Below, piece after piece: positions 4,963 to 5,044 of a DNA stretch of 5,044 nt. Below the pieces are notes generated by a model that ran no database searches, was not told where the DNA came from, and saw only the letters and a program-made list of their open reading frames with translations. Made by a program: the position numbers and the translations under genes. Source of the DNA: Planctomycetota bacterium (GTDB lineage Bacteria; Planctomycetota; UBA1135; UBA2386); NCBI GenBank assembly GCA_020425885.1, contig JAGQRA010000350.1, forward strand, positions 1 to 5,044, given 5' to 3'. Positions within the stretch are counted from its first letter, which is position 1; each line of letters begins with the position of its first letter.

Positions 4963-5044
4963 ATGACCGCGTCGTTCGTGCCCTATCCCGATCGCTACGT
5001 TCCCGAGGTCGCGCCCGAACAGGCGGCCGCCGCGTTCCACGACG
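4963..5044 (+). CDS. Start of an unidentified gene (3' end outside window)
   Basis: The ATG at 4963 opens a frame of 27 full codons without a stop, beginning MTASFVPYPDRYVPEVAP. Third codon positions are mostly G or C, as in the other genes here, which supports real coding. No Shine-Dalgarno is visible: the bases before the ATG form palindromes. The frame is also open upstream, but with no ATG, GTG or TTG nearby. An ATG at 4958 is in another frame and stops at once. I do not recognise the product from so short a piece, and there is no signal peptide or obvious membrane segment in it. It follows the sigma gene by 103 bases on the same strand, so it could be co-transcribed or have its own promoter in the spacer. 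Confidence 0.55.
   Translation, partial: MTASFVPYPDRYVPEVAPEQAAAAFHD

Noticed and set aside
1..5044. CRISPR array, tRNA, rRNA, insertion sequence or attachment site
   Set aside because: I saw no regularly spaced repeats, no cloverleaf, no transposase motifs and no terminal inverted repeats. The only long repeat is the sigma-gene duplication remnant.

Overview
The window is 5,044 bp of very GC-rich DNA whose codons end mostly in G or C. Three things together point to a bacterium of the phylum Planctomycetota: a sigma factor fused to a membrane anchor and a long chain of Ig-like repeats, a secreted DNRLRE protein with a C-terminal domain I associate with that phylum, and a formylglycine-generating-enzyme-like (SUMF1) domain of the kind its kinases often carry. 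This is inference from protein style; no rRNA or other marker gene is present.

Layout. Positions 1-736 (+) hold the C-terminal part of a SUMF1-domain protein whose start lies outside the window. Positions 737-971 are a convergent spacer with three short hairpins and no convincing gene. Positions 972-2018 (-) encode a complete secreted DNRLRE-domain protein. Positions 2019-2282 are the shared upstream region of two divergent genes; they contain a decayed copy of the 3' end of the sigma-factor gene, an inverted repeat in the leader of the minus-strand gene, and a hairpin that touches the sigma gene's ribosome binding site. Positions 2283-4859 (+) encode an 858-residue ECF-like sigma factor joined to a transmembrane segment and about six carboxypeptidase-regulatory-like repeats. 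Positions 4860-4962 are a spacer related to the one upstream of the sigma gene. Positions 4963-5044 (+) begin another gene, which runs out of the window.

How the parts may relate. The sigma factor looks membrane-tethered: a cysteine-free sigma2/sigma4 module in the cytoplasm, one membrane pass near residues 224-243, and about 610 residues outside. This suggests a one-protein surface sensor that controls transcription, perhaps by proteolytic release. Its divergent neighbour is an exported surface-type protein and an obvious candidate target, but nothing in the sequence proves regulation.

The most informative non-coding observation is a direct repeat. Positions 2113-2186 match 4717-4790 (61 of 74 bases) and positions 2189-2218 match 4919-4948 (24 of 30). 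The upstream copy lacks about 128 bases between two CCGGTC sites. The simplest reading is an old tandem duplication of the sigma gene, one copy of which has been almost wholly lost.
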